In this document: positions 25,944 through 33,228 of the stretch, one piece after another | Numbering within the stretch: position 1 is the first letter of the stretch | Layout: each line of letters opens with the position of its first letter | Assembly: GCF_001660485.1 (NCBI RefSeq) | Contig: NZ_CP013979.1 | Location: 2,666,001 to 2,730,000 of the forward strand | Direction of reading: 5' to 3' | Source: Agromyces aureus | GTDB lineage: Bacteria > Actinomycetota > Actinomycetes > Actinomycetales > Microbacteriaceae | DNA length: 64,000 nucleotides | Translations under genes and position numbers: made by a program | The notes under the pieces: generated by a model | The model's input: the letters and a program-made list of their open reading frames with translations, nothing else | Databases searched by the model: none | What the model was told of the DNA's origin: nothing

Positions 25944-26855
25944 ATGTCCCACGAACACAACCACGGCACGTCCAGCAACAGGACACGACTCGCGATCGCA
26001 TTCGCGATAACCGCGTCCATCCTCATCGCGGAGGTGATCGGTGCGGTACTGACCGGTAGCCTCGCCCTCCTCGTCGACGCTGGCCACATGCTCACGGATG
26101 CAGGTGGGCTGCTCATGGCGCTCATTGCAGCATCGCTTGTGCTGCGGCCGGCAACCGCTCGGTACACCTGGGGATTCAAGCGAGCGGAGGTGCTCGCCGC
26201 CCTTGCGCAGGCCGCCATTCTGCTCGCCGTAGGCATCTACGCGTTCATCGAGGGAGTGAAGCGACTGTTCGAACCACCGGAGGTGTCCTCGACAGGCCTT
26301 CTGGTGTTCGGCGTGATCGGACTGGTAGGCAACATCGCTGCCATCCTGATCCTCAGCGCCGGTCGTGGCGCGAACCTCAACATGCGAGCGGCATTTCTTG
26401 AGGTCATCAACGACGCGCTCGGATCCGTCGCCGTCATCATCAGTGCACTCGTCATCGCGGCCACAGGCTGGACGCAGATCGACGCTCTGGCCGCCATGCT
26501 GATCAGCGCGCTCATCATCCCCAGAACGCTGATCCTGCTCAAGGAATCGGCGAGCGTTCTTCTCGAATCAACACCAAAGGGACTCGATCTCGACGATGTC
26601 CGGGCCCACATCCTCGCAATCCCGCATGTACTCGCCGTGCACGACCTGCATGCATCACAGATCGCAACCGGGCTTCCAATCCTGAGCGCGCATGTCGTCG
26701 TCGAGCCCACGTGCTTCCAGGACGGACATGCGCCCGATATCCTCGCCGATCTTCAGAAATGTGTCGCCGATCACTTCCAGGTGAAAATCGACCACTCGAC
26801 ATTCCAAATCGAACCCAGCAACCACCGAGCAGCTGAGACGAATGCCCATGAATAG
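25944..26855 (+). CDS. CDF-family cation efflux protein (CzcD/ZitB-like)
   Basis: 303 aa, six membrane spans plus a cytoplasmic C-terminal domain, with a His-rich start (MSHEHNHG). The first metal site, DAGHMLTD in helix 2, is intact (HxxxD). In helix 5 the usual His of HxxxD is Glu (FLEVINDALGS), which may alter metal choice. CDF proteins exchange protons for Zn(II), Cd(II) or Co(II) to expel the metal. It is in an operon with the ArsR gene just upstream. Confidence 0.88.
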   Translation: MSHEHNHGTSSNRTRLAIAFAITASILIAEVIGAVLTGSLALLVDAGHMLTDAGGLLMALIAASLVLRPATARYTWGFKRAEVLAALAQAAILLAVGIYAFIEGVKRLFEPPEVSSTGLLVFGVIGLVGNIAAILILSAGRGANLNMRAAFLEVINDALGSVAVIISALVIAATGWTQIDALAAMLISALIIPRTLILLKESASVLLESTPKGLDLDDVRAHILAIPHVLAVHDLHASQIATGLPILSAHVVVEPTCFQDGHAPDILADLQKCVADHFQVKIDHSTFQIEPSNHRAAETNAHE

Positions 26856-26945
26856 GTCCCACAGCTGCGACTGAGGAGATGAGCTCATCTCGTCCGCTCG
26901 CAGAACGATGTGGTCTTCACGACAGCCGTGCCATTGTGGGCGGCG

Positions 26946-27488
26946 TCAGTGAATGAGCGCCTTCAACAGCATCATGACGAGGCCAAAGGCGGCGGTACCG
27001 AGCGCGCCGGCCACTCGGATTGGCCACGTTGCGCCGCGCCGCGCGAAGGCGATCCAGCCAAGGACCGCGAGAACCAGGACACCAGCCCAGAGGGCAGCCC
27101 AAAGCGCTCGCGAATCCTCAACGACATCGGTCGCGCCGAGTAGCAGGATGACCAACGGGATGGCTGATGACGCCAGCAATCCCAACGATCGTCGAACCGA
27201 GAGTTGAAATGCCTCGCCCAACCCCCGCACGCGGTCGTGCTCGAGCCCGTGACGGGCAACCGTGCCGGCATACACGTGAGCCGCCCAGAATACGACCACC
27301 GTCACCGCGACCTGCCAGAACAACTGCCAGGCGCTGGTGCCGCTTCCCCCGGCCACGACAATCATGCCCGATACAAGAATCACGCCGTAGACGGATTCCT
27401 CAGTCACGAATGCCGTACGTGCCAACTCTCTCGCGCGTGAGGATTGAGGGCGCCAGTTGCGCCCAGCTCCCTCCTGTGACCCGCTCAT
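26946..27488 (-). CDS. Multi-span hypothetical membrane protein
   Basis: About 180 aa; the start is uncertain between 27500 and 27488. Four or five membrane segments (YGVILVSGMIVVAGG, FWQVAVTVVVFWAAHVYAG, SSAIPLVILLLGA, AALWAGVLVLAVLGWIAF) surround the soluble stretch RHGLEHDRVRGL. No family name can be given. It lies convergent to the CDF gene and downstream of the Dyp peroxidase on the same strand, but 130 bp away, so operon membership is uncertain. Confidence 0.7.
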   Translation of the reverse strand: MSGSQEGAGRNWRPQSSRARELARTAFVTEESVYGVILVSGMIVVAGGSGTSAWQLFWQVAVTVVVFWAAHVYAGTVARHGLEHDRVRGLGEAFQLSVRRSLGLLASSAIPLVILLLGATDVVEDSRALWAALWAGVLVLAVLGWIAFARRGATWPIRVAGALGTAAFGLVMMLLKALIH

Positions 27489-27632
27489 GATGCCCAGCAT
27501 TGCACGCTGATGGTCTGAACGTCACGAGGAGAGTCTGGTGCGACTCACGCCATCCGGAAGTTCCCCAGCATCGCCGACCGCTCATGCCCCCGCGAACAGC
27601 GCGAGGCGAATCGCGTCCCGATGAGCTGGTCG

Positions 27633-28862
27633 TCAGGCGAGGAGCGTTTCGCCGATATAGCCGCCCTTCTCGCACCCGGGCGGGATCGCGAATACCGCCG
27701 AGCCGACCGGGGTGGTCCACTCGTTGAGGAGGTCGAGGTCATCCAGTCGGCGCTGAATCGGCACGAACTGGGTGTCGATATCCGCTTGGAATGAAATGAA
27801 GACGAGCCCGGTGTTCGAGATCATCGACGGGTCCGATGGTGCGTCGTCGTAGTTATAGGAACGCCGGAATATGCGCTCGTGAGTGGCATCCGACCGCGCC
27901 CGCCGAATGTGTGAGAACTCCGGGATGGTTGGGAACCCGACCGTCGTGGTGTGATTGAAATCGGGCTCGTCCTGTTCGCGAGTACCGGTCAGCGGGGCAC
28001 CATTGTCGAGGCGTCGTCCGACGGCGAGCTCGCGGCCCGGCCTGTCGAGGCGATCCCATTTGTCGACATTCATGTCGATGCGTCGCATCACCATGCTGGT
28101 CCCGCCAGCGAGCCATGACTTGTCATCGATCCAGACGACGGACTCGAGATCCGCGGTGCCAAGTTTCGGATTCGTGGTTCCGTCAATCTGACCGAACAGG
28201 TTCCGCATGGTCGTTCCCGTGGCTTCTGAACCGTGTGCGCGGCGGAACCCCTTCTGGGTCCAGCGAACGGTGGCGAATCGGCGGGCATCCTTCAGGAGCA
28301 TTCGTGTCGCGTGGGCGACCGTCAACGGATCGTCGGACGAGACCTGGAGAAGGAGGTCGCCGTCTGACCAGGCCTGCTCCAGTCGGTCTACCTTGAACGC
28401 CGGCAGAGGTCGCAGCCACGAACGGGGCGCACGATCCGTGCCGGCGCGATCGACGAGTCTGGGTCCGAACCCGAATGTGATCGTCAAGCGCGCGGGCACG
28501 AGGCTGAGCTCGGGTTCCGTATCTGCCAGCGGATTCACACCCTGGGCAAGGCGGGCGGCATCGTCGGATAGGAGCCGCATCATTGCCTGCAGTTCCTCGC
28601 GGCCGATACCCTCGCGAAGATCCAGTGCGATGAATGTCGCGTGCGCTGTCGGCGGCGAATCGATGCCCGACTGGTGGGCGCCATGGAACGGGATAGTCAC
28701 CGTCCCGTTCAACGGGGCTGCTGCGCCCGGGGCCATGGGTGCCGCATTCAGGGCGTGGTCTGCCGCGACGGCGGCCACGGCCCCGACACCGGCGACGGCC
28801 CCGCCGAGGAAGAGCTGCCGCCGGCTGAGGTCGTTTGGGTTCTTTCCCGCGTTACTCGCCAT
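27633..28862 (-). CDS. Dyp-type heme peroxidase, Tat-exported (EfeB-like)
   Basis: 409 aa from the ATG at 28862. The N-terminus DLSRRQLFLGGAVAGVGAVA is a twin-arginine signal, so the folded protein is exported. The Dyp hallmark GQIDGTTN (GxxDG) gives the catalytic Asp; the later FSHIRRA and RRSYNYD supply the proximal His and distal Arg. EfeB enzymes oxidise dyes or take part in iron uptake, but no EfeU or EfeO gene is nearby. Instead it overlaps the PCuAC copper chaperone gene by 11 bp, so a role in copper/oxidative stress is suggested. Confidence 0.88.
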   Translation of the reverse strand: MASNAGKNPNDLSRRQLFLGGAVAGVGAVAAVAADHALNAAPMAPGAAAPLNGTVTIPFHGAHQSGIDSPPTAHATFIALDLREGIGREELQAMMRLLSDDAARLAQGVNPLADTEPELSLVPARLTITFGFGPRLVDRAGTDRAPRSWLRPLPAFKVDRLEQAWSDGDLLLQVSSDDPLTVAHATRMLLKDARRFATVRWTQKGFRRAHGSEATGTTMRNLFGQIDGTTNPKLGTADLESVVWIDDKSWLAGGTSMVMRRIDMNVDKWDRLDRPGRELAVGRRLDNGAPLTGTREQDEPDFNHTTTVGFPTIPEFSHIRRARSDATHERIFRRSYNYDDAPSDPSMISNTGLVFISFQADIDTQFVPIQRRLDDLDLLNEWTTPVGSAVFAIPPGCEKGGYIGETLLA

Positions 28863-29385
28863 CGCCCATATCCATGCTCGTGTCAGGCTCATAGCTCTCG
28901 TTGGCGCCCGTGTAGTCCTTGACGACGGCGTCCATGGCGACGGTGCTTCCGTCGTCGAACCCGAGGGTGATGGTGACGGCGTCTCCGGCTGTAAGCGGTT
29001 TCGCCAGCGCCATGATCATGATGTGATCGCCGCCGGGCTGCAGCGTAAGGGATTCACCGGGCTGGATGACGAACCCGCCTTCTTTGGGCTGCATTTTCAT
29101 TTCACCGCTCTCGTTCTCGACGGTCTCGTGGAGCTCGAGCATGTCCGAGAACTCGGCACTGGCAGTGACGATCGTGAGCGGCTCATCTCCGATGTTCTCG
29201 AGGAGACCAAACCCGGCAGTCATATCAGTGTCGGTCGCCTTCACCCACGCGTCCGTAACAGCAAGTGATTCGGCCTGCGTCGACGCGGCCTGCGCAGGCG
29301 CAGCGGGCGTGGAACTGCACCCGGCAAGCGCGAGCGCGAGAACGGGAGCGAGGATGGCAATAGTGGTTCGGATCGTTGCATTCAT
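28852..29385 (-). CDS. PCuAC-family periplasmic copper chaperone lipoprotein
   Basis: 177 aa. LALAGCSS is a lipobox. The copper motif H-x(n)-M-x(n)-H-x-M is present: LELHETVENESGEMKMQ followed by GGDHIMIMAL. PCuAC proteins carry Cu(I) outside the membrane, classically to the CuA site of cytochrome oxidase; a Met/Asp tail is also seen. The gene starts one base after the CopC stop and overlaps the Dyp peroxidase gene, making a CopC-PCuAC-peroxidase operon. Confidence 0.9.
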   Translation of the reverse strand: MNATIRTTIAILAPVLALALAGCSSTPAAPAQAASTQAESLAVTDAWVKATDTDMTAGFGLLENIGDEPLTIVTASAEFSDMLELHETVENESGEMKMQPKEGGFVIQPGESLTLQPGGDHIMIMALAKPLTAGDAVTITLGFDDGSTVAMDAVVKDYTGANESYEPDTSMDMGDGE

Positions 29386-29386
29386 T

Positions 29387-30031
29387 TCAAGAGTCCTTTG
29401 AGTCGTTCTTCGTGGTCGAGCTGAAAGACCTGGTGCTATCGGATGGCGAACGGCGACGGCCGAGCGATATGCCAAGGGCAACGAGCCCGAGCGCAGCGCC
29501 CGCACCCATGGCCGCGATGAATGCGGTACGGACGCCGTCATCGACGGTGACGCCTTGAGCAGGGGCCGAACTTTCCGGCTGTGCAGGCTCAGCCTCGGCC
29601 TCGGTTCCATTGGTGGCTTCGGCCGCGTCCTCAACTTGCGGGAGCGTCGTCGTGGCACCAACGCCGAACTGGAACACGTCACTGATGAGGTGGCCGTCAC
29701 TGGAAACGGCACGCCAACGGACGTCGTACACACCGTCCGGCAATTCGCCGCCTATCGGCGCCGTGACCGTATTCCCATCGACCGTGATGCCCCCCGCGAC
29801 CTGATCGGTCCCGGAAGAGTCGTCAACGATGATGATCGCGCCGATGGGAAGGACGTCATCGCTGAACTCAAGAACGACTTCGGTCGGAGCGGTTTTGACG
29901 ACAGCGCCCTCCTTTGGAGAGGTGCCTTGGATGGAGTCATGGGCATAGGCCGGAGCCGCACTGAACACGGCGATACACGCCGCAATCACCGCAGTCGCGC
30001 CAGCCATGCCCACACGATTTCGTGCACGCAA
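29387..30031 (-). CDS. copC: CopC-domain copper-binding protein with C-terminal anchor
   Basis: 214 aa from a TTG at 30031 placed seven bases after AAGGAG; an ATG eight codons in is the alternative. The signal peptide ends at AYAHD, leaving His as residue 1 of the mature protein, the copper ligand typical of CopC. The Ig-like domain ends with DGHLISDVFQFGV, whose His is the second ligand. A Glu/Ala/Pro linker, one membrane helix and a basic tail follow (YcnJ/CopC anchored type). It should deliver copper to CopD-type importers, one of which is encoded at 18.3-20.3 kb. Confidence 0.88.
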   Translation of the reverse strand: MRARNRVGMAGATAVIAACIAVFSAAPAYAHDSIQGTSPKEGAVVKTAPTEVVLEFSDDVLPIGAIIIVDDSSGTDQVAGGITVDGNTVTAPIGGELPDGVYDVRWRAVSSDGHLISDVFQFGVGATTTLPQVEDAAEATNGTEAEAEPAQPESSAPAQGVTVDDGVRTAFIAAMGAGAALGLVALGISLGRRRSPSDSTRSFSSTTKNDSKDS

Positions 30032-30134
30032 TAGAGATCTCCTTGGGAGAAAAGTGGAAACAACGCAATGGGATGCATGGCGGACGCCGTGCACCCATCG
30101 CGGGAAACGCCCGTTGGGCAGAAAGAAAGGTTGG

Positions 30135-30749
30135 CTACCGCGCAGCCAACGGCGGCCCGCGACGAGGCGCGATCACGATCGAGCGCGACGGCGGGGACAG
30201 CAGATCCGGCCACGACATCGCGGGGACCCGGGAAAGAAGCGGCTCAGGGTGAAGAACGACAAGGCCGGACCGCCGCACGACCCGCTCGTGGAACCTGGCG
30301 GCGCTGGCCGCGAGCATCTTGAACACCGCGTCAACCGACCGCAAGAACGCGAGGGTCACCAGCGCTGACATGGCATGCGCAGCGCTCATGCCATCCACGG
30401 AGACGTCCTGGCCGACGACGAGCGTGACATTGCCTTGAGCGAAGTGATCGTGACCGGCCGAGCCATCAATCATCGGCGCTGGAGACATCGGCGCTGGAGA
30501 TGCAGAGAACAAGGCATGAAACAGGTACTGAGTCGCTGCTACGCCAGCTGCAGACTGCAGGAAACGGACACGTCTGCCCGCGAGCGCAGAACAAATGGGG
30601 ACACCGATCATGACGGTCGCCGTGACCCCGATCCACGACGGTGGCGCGCCGCCACCAAGCACGTGGGCAAATACCGCGACGTAGGTCGAGGCAACAGCGA
30701 CCGCGAACCCACGCGCGACACGGCTCCACCGACCAGACATGACAGCCAT
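30135..30749 (-). CDS. Hypothetical membrane protein of the copper cluster
   Basis: 204 aa. Two or three N-terminal spans (FAVAVASTYVAVFAHVLGGG, GVTATVMIGVPICSALAG), a Met/His-containing loop (SPAPMSPAPMIDGSAGHDHF) and a further span around ALVTLAFLRSVDAVFKML, then an Arg-rich tail. The Met/His loop could bind copper. It precedes copC by 103 bp on the same strand. Similar proteins are often found beside CopC/PCuAC in actinobacteria, but no function is established. Confidence 0.7.
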   Translation of the reverse strand: MAVMSGRWSRVARGFAVAVASTYVAVFAHVLGGGAPPSWIGVTATVMIGVPICSALAGRRVRFLQSAAGVAATQYLFHALFSASPAPMSPAPMIDGSAGHDHFAQGNVTLVVGQDVSVDGMSAAHAMSALVTLAFLRSVDAVFKMLAASAARFHERVVRRSGLVVLHPEPLLSRVPAMSWPDLLSPPSRSIVIAPRRGPPLAAR

Positions 30750-30987
30750 TCTCCCCTACCACTGCATGCGGGATCATCTTCGCCCCTGGTGTCCGATCCC
30801 ACGGCGGGACTCGAACGCTTCGGCAGTCCACCAGCCGACCGCAGGCGCTTCTCATGGCAGTCCTCGCACTCAGTACGATGATCGCGACGTGCGGGCCGCA
30901 GTGCGCATCAGTGACGTCCTCTTTGTAGTCGACGGCACGCACCCACACACCAGCGCGCCGGGGTAAGCGGTTCTCCCGGCCTAGAGT

Positions 30988-31002
30988 TTCAAGCGGCTTG
31001 AA
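30988..31002. promoter_or_regulatory. MerR-family operator, site 1
   Basis: Perfect inverted repeat TTCAAGC-G-GCTTGAA seventeen bases before the merR-type gene. Read on the minus strand, TTCAAGCCGCTTGAA, it matches site 2 at 32137-32151 (TTCAAGCCGGTCGAA) at 13 of 15 positions. Confidence 0.7.
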
Positions 31003-31018
31003 GGTTTACGGTTGTCGC

Positions 31019-31486
31019 ATGGGTGGGTTGCGTATCTCTGAAATGGCGGAGCGGACCGGGTTGCCGGCGAGCACGATCCGGTACTACGAATCGGCTGGCC
31101 TGATCGAGCCTGCTGAGCGTGGTTCGAACGGGTACCGGATGTACGGCGACGTCGAGGTGGAGCGGTTGTCGTTCATCGCGGGTGCGAAGCGATTGAACCT
31201 CGGCCTCACCGAGGTCCGCCACCTGGTCGCTGCACGCGAGTCCGACCTGTGCGAGCACGTCCAACGCGACATGCGGGCCGTCGTCGCAACCCGGTTGGCC
31301 GAAACGCGGGCGCAGATCGCTGAGCTCGTGCGCCTGTCCGACGAGCTCCAGCGCGCTGAAGATCGCCTGTCACAGCCTGCGACTGGGGGCGTCTGCTCGG
31401 ACGCTTGCGCATGCTCGGTGATCACGGGAGACGAGGCACTGCAGCCGCCCGCCGGTGCTACGGTGCTGTCGGTCCTGAACCGCTGA
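31019..31486 (+). CDS. MerR-family heavy-metal-responsive regulator
   Basis: 155 aa. The winged HTH RISEMAERTGLPASTIRYYE starts at residue 4, and a long dimerisation helix follows. Potential metal ligands are DLCEHV, at the position of MerR/ZntR first cysteines, and a cysteine-rich end (GGVCSDACACSVITG). Such proteins twist DNA between overlong-spaced promoter elements to activate metal-export genes. Its own start has one operator, and a matching one controls the divergent pair at 32.1 kb. The coding end overlaps the convergent MerT-like gene by 29 bp. Confidence 0.85.
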   Translation: MGGLRISEMAERTGLPASTIRYYESAGLIEPAERGSNGYRMYGDVEVERLSFIAGAKRLNLGLTEVRHLVAARESDLCEHVQRDMRAVVATRLAETRAQIAELVRLSDELQRAEDRLSQPATGGVCSDACACSVITGDEALQPPAGATVLSVLNR

Positions 31487-31778
31487 ACGCGGCTTCACCG
31501 TCGCGCCTCCGCGTCGGCTTAATCTCGACGTCGACCCGGGTCGCCGGAAGCCGACACGCTTTCGCTCGGCGCCGACGAACGAGAAGCACCGTCACGACGA
31601 TTCCCGCGAGCACGGCGACCGCCAGGAGTCCGGGGATCCAGTACGCGCCGAGGAGGGATGCCGCGCCGATGCTGCCGACGATCGCCAGCAGCGGCCCGGC
31701 GCAGCATGCCGCACAAGCGAGGACCACAGCACTGATGACTGCGACTGTCGACGCGGTCGATTTCTTGTCCCCCGTCAT
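31458..31778 (-). CDS. Small MerT-like mercury/metal transport membrane protein
   Basis: 106 aa. Two membrane helices; the first has adjacent cysteines in LACAACCAGPLLAIVGSIGA, resembling the Cys-Cys pair of MerT-family Hg(II) importers, and the basic RRRRAKACRLP follows the second. Such proteins take metal from a donor and pass it to a cytoplasmic enzyme or exporter. Coupled by ATGA to the upstream cysteine-containing small protein; both are under the MerR operator at 32.13 kb. No MerA reductase gene is visible here. Confidence 0.65.
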   Translation of the reverse strand: MTGDKKSTASTVAVISAVVLACAACCAGPLLAIVGSIGAASLLGAYWIPGLLAVAVLAGIVVTVLLVRRRRAKACRLPATRVDVEIKPTRRRDGEAAFSGSGPTAP

Positions 31779-32119
31779 GCCGCACCCGAGGCCGTCAGTC
31801 CGGCATCGCGTGTTGCGGACGCGACGAGTGCCTCGAGCACGGCGGCGTGCTGCTCGGGCACGGTGACCCGCATTGTGAGCGCGTCCACGTCGGACTCGAA
31901 CTCGAAGGTGAAGAAGGAGCAGCACGACGACTCACGTACGGCAAGGTCGCGGGCGGCCGTTTCGCTCGCCGGATCGAGCGTGAGCTCGGCACGAGTGGCA
32001 CCCACCAGGTGCACACCGCGGAGACTGCCCGCGAACAGGGCGCTGAACTCCCGTTCGCGGAGTGGCTGCTCGACGGTGGGGAGCGTGCAAGCGGTGGGTG
32101 CCCAATCAAGTTCGGTCAT
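31775..32119 (-). CDS. Small soluble protein with vicinal cysteines in the MerR operon
   Basis: 114 aa, no signal or membrane segment. ARDLAVRESSCCSFFTFEFE is a conspicuous Cys-Cys motif followed by a beta strand, and DALTMRVTVPEQHAAVLEAL follows. The type is common beside MerR and MerT-like genes in actinobacteria. A soluble metal-binding carrier or sensor helper is likely (inference). The start is the first gene after a MerR-type promoter with a 19-bp spacer. Confidence 0.65.
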   Translation of the reverse strand: MTELDWAPTACTLPTVEQPLREREFSALFAGSLRGVHLVGATRAELTLDPASETAARDLAVRESSCCSFFTFEFESDVDALTMRVTVPEQHAAVLEALVASATRDAGLTASGAA

Positions 32120-32126
32120 GGCATCG

Positions 32127-32157
32127 ACGCTAAAGCTTCGACCGGCTTGAAGGTCAA
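32127..32157 (-). promoter_or_regulatory. MerR-type promoter with 19-bp spacer and operator site 2
   Basis: Minus strand: TTGACC (32157-32152), 19-bp spacer, TAGCGT (32132-32127). The spacer holds TTCAAGCCGGTCGAA (32151-32137), the counterpart of site 1. Overlong 19-bp spacing is diagnostic of MerR-activated promoters. The divergent permease gene starts 20 bases to the other side. Confidence 0.72.
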
Positions 32158-32177
32158 GCGTTCTCTAGGCTGGTCGG

Positions 32178-33161
32178 ATGCAGCGACTCGTGAACTGGTG
32201 GGACCGGCACCAAGTCGCCCTCTACGTCGCCGCGATCTTCTTCGGCGGCGTGTTCGGCATCCTGGCGCCCGCGGCGGCTCCCGTGCTCACGGCCGCAACG
32301 AACCCGGTGCTTGCAGTACTGCTGTTCGCGACGTTTCTCGGCGTCCCGCTGATCGAGGTCGGCCGATCGTTCCGAGATCTTCGGTTCCTCGGAACCGTGC
32401 TCGTCGTGAACTTCGTCATCGTCCCCCTGGTCGTCTGGGGGCTGTCCCGGTTCGTGGCCAATGATCGCGGGCTGTTGATCGGCGTGCTGCTCGTGTTGCT
32501 CACCCCGTGCGTGGACTACGTGATCGTGTTCACCGGACTGGCCGGCGGGGCGAAGGCGCGCCTGCTCGCCGCGACCCCGCTGTTGATGCTGTTGCAGATC
32601 CTCCTGCTCCCGGCGTACCTGTGGCTCTTCGCTGGTGGCGAGGCCGTCGCGCACATCGCGCTTGAGCCGTTCATCGAGGCGTTCCTGGTCATCATCGTCA
32701 TCCCGCTGGTCGCGGCCGCGATCGTCCAAGCCGTCGCCCGCCGGCACCGCTCCGGTCGCGCGATCGAACATGTCATGGCAGGCGCGATGGTGCCGCTGAT
32801 GATGCTCACCCTCGCGGTCGTGATCGGATCCCAGATCGCAGCCGTCGGCAGCGAAGCCCTCACCCTCCTGCGGGTCGTTCCCCTCTACGTCGCGTTCCTC
32901 GTCGTCATGCCCGTGGTCGGGCTTGCGGCCGGTCGCCTGACCGGGCTCGAGGTTCCCGAAACGCGTGCCGTGATCTTCAGCAGCGCCACCCGAAACTCGC
33001 TCGTCGTGCTCCCACTCGCACTCGCCCTACCCGCCGAGCTCGCAATCGCGCCACTCGCCGTCGTAACCCAGACCCTCATCGAACTGGTCGGCATGATCGT
33101 CTTCGTTCGCCTAGTACCGAGGCTCGTCCCGAACAACGGCAGCGCGAACATGTCGCGCTGA
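32178..33161 (+). CDS. Acr3/bile-acid-symporter-superfamily permease (arsenic-resistance type)
   Basis: 327 aa, about ten membrane spans. LLTPCVDYVIVFTGLAGGAK holds the conserved cysteine of Acr3 arsenite exporters, and ATRNSLVVLPLALALP is the matching second inverted-repeat motif. It should export an oxyanion such as arsenite or antimonite, or a related anion, using the proton gradient. Control by a MerR rather than ArsR protein is unusual. It is divergent from the MerT-like pair with the shared operator in a 58-bp gap. Confidence 0.8.
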   Translation: MQRLVNWWDRHQVALYVAAIFFGGVFGILAPAAAPVLTAATNPVLAVLLFATFLGVPLIEVGRSFRDLRFLGTVLVVNFVIVPLVVWGLSRFVANDRGLLIGVLLVLLTPCVDYVIVFTGLAGGAKARLLAATPLLMLLQILLLPAYLWLFAGGEAVAHIALEPFIEAFLVIIVIPLVAAAIVQAVARRHRSGRAIEHVMAGAMVPLMMLTLAVVIGSQIAAVGSEALTLLRVVPLYVAFLVVMPVVGLAAGRLTGLEVPETRAVIFSSATRNSLVVLPLALALPAELAIAPLAVVTQTLIELVGMIVFVRLVPRLVPNNGSANMSR

Positions 33162-33228
33162 GGGATTCCTCGGGAACGACCTCCTCCTGCGGCTTCTGTC
33201 AGGATGCGAGCAGCAGAACGACCGATAA

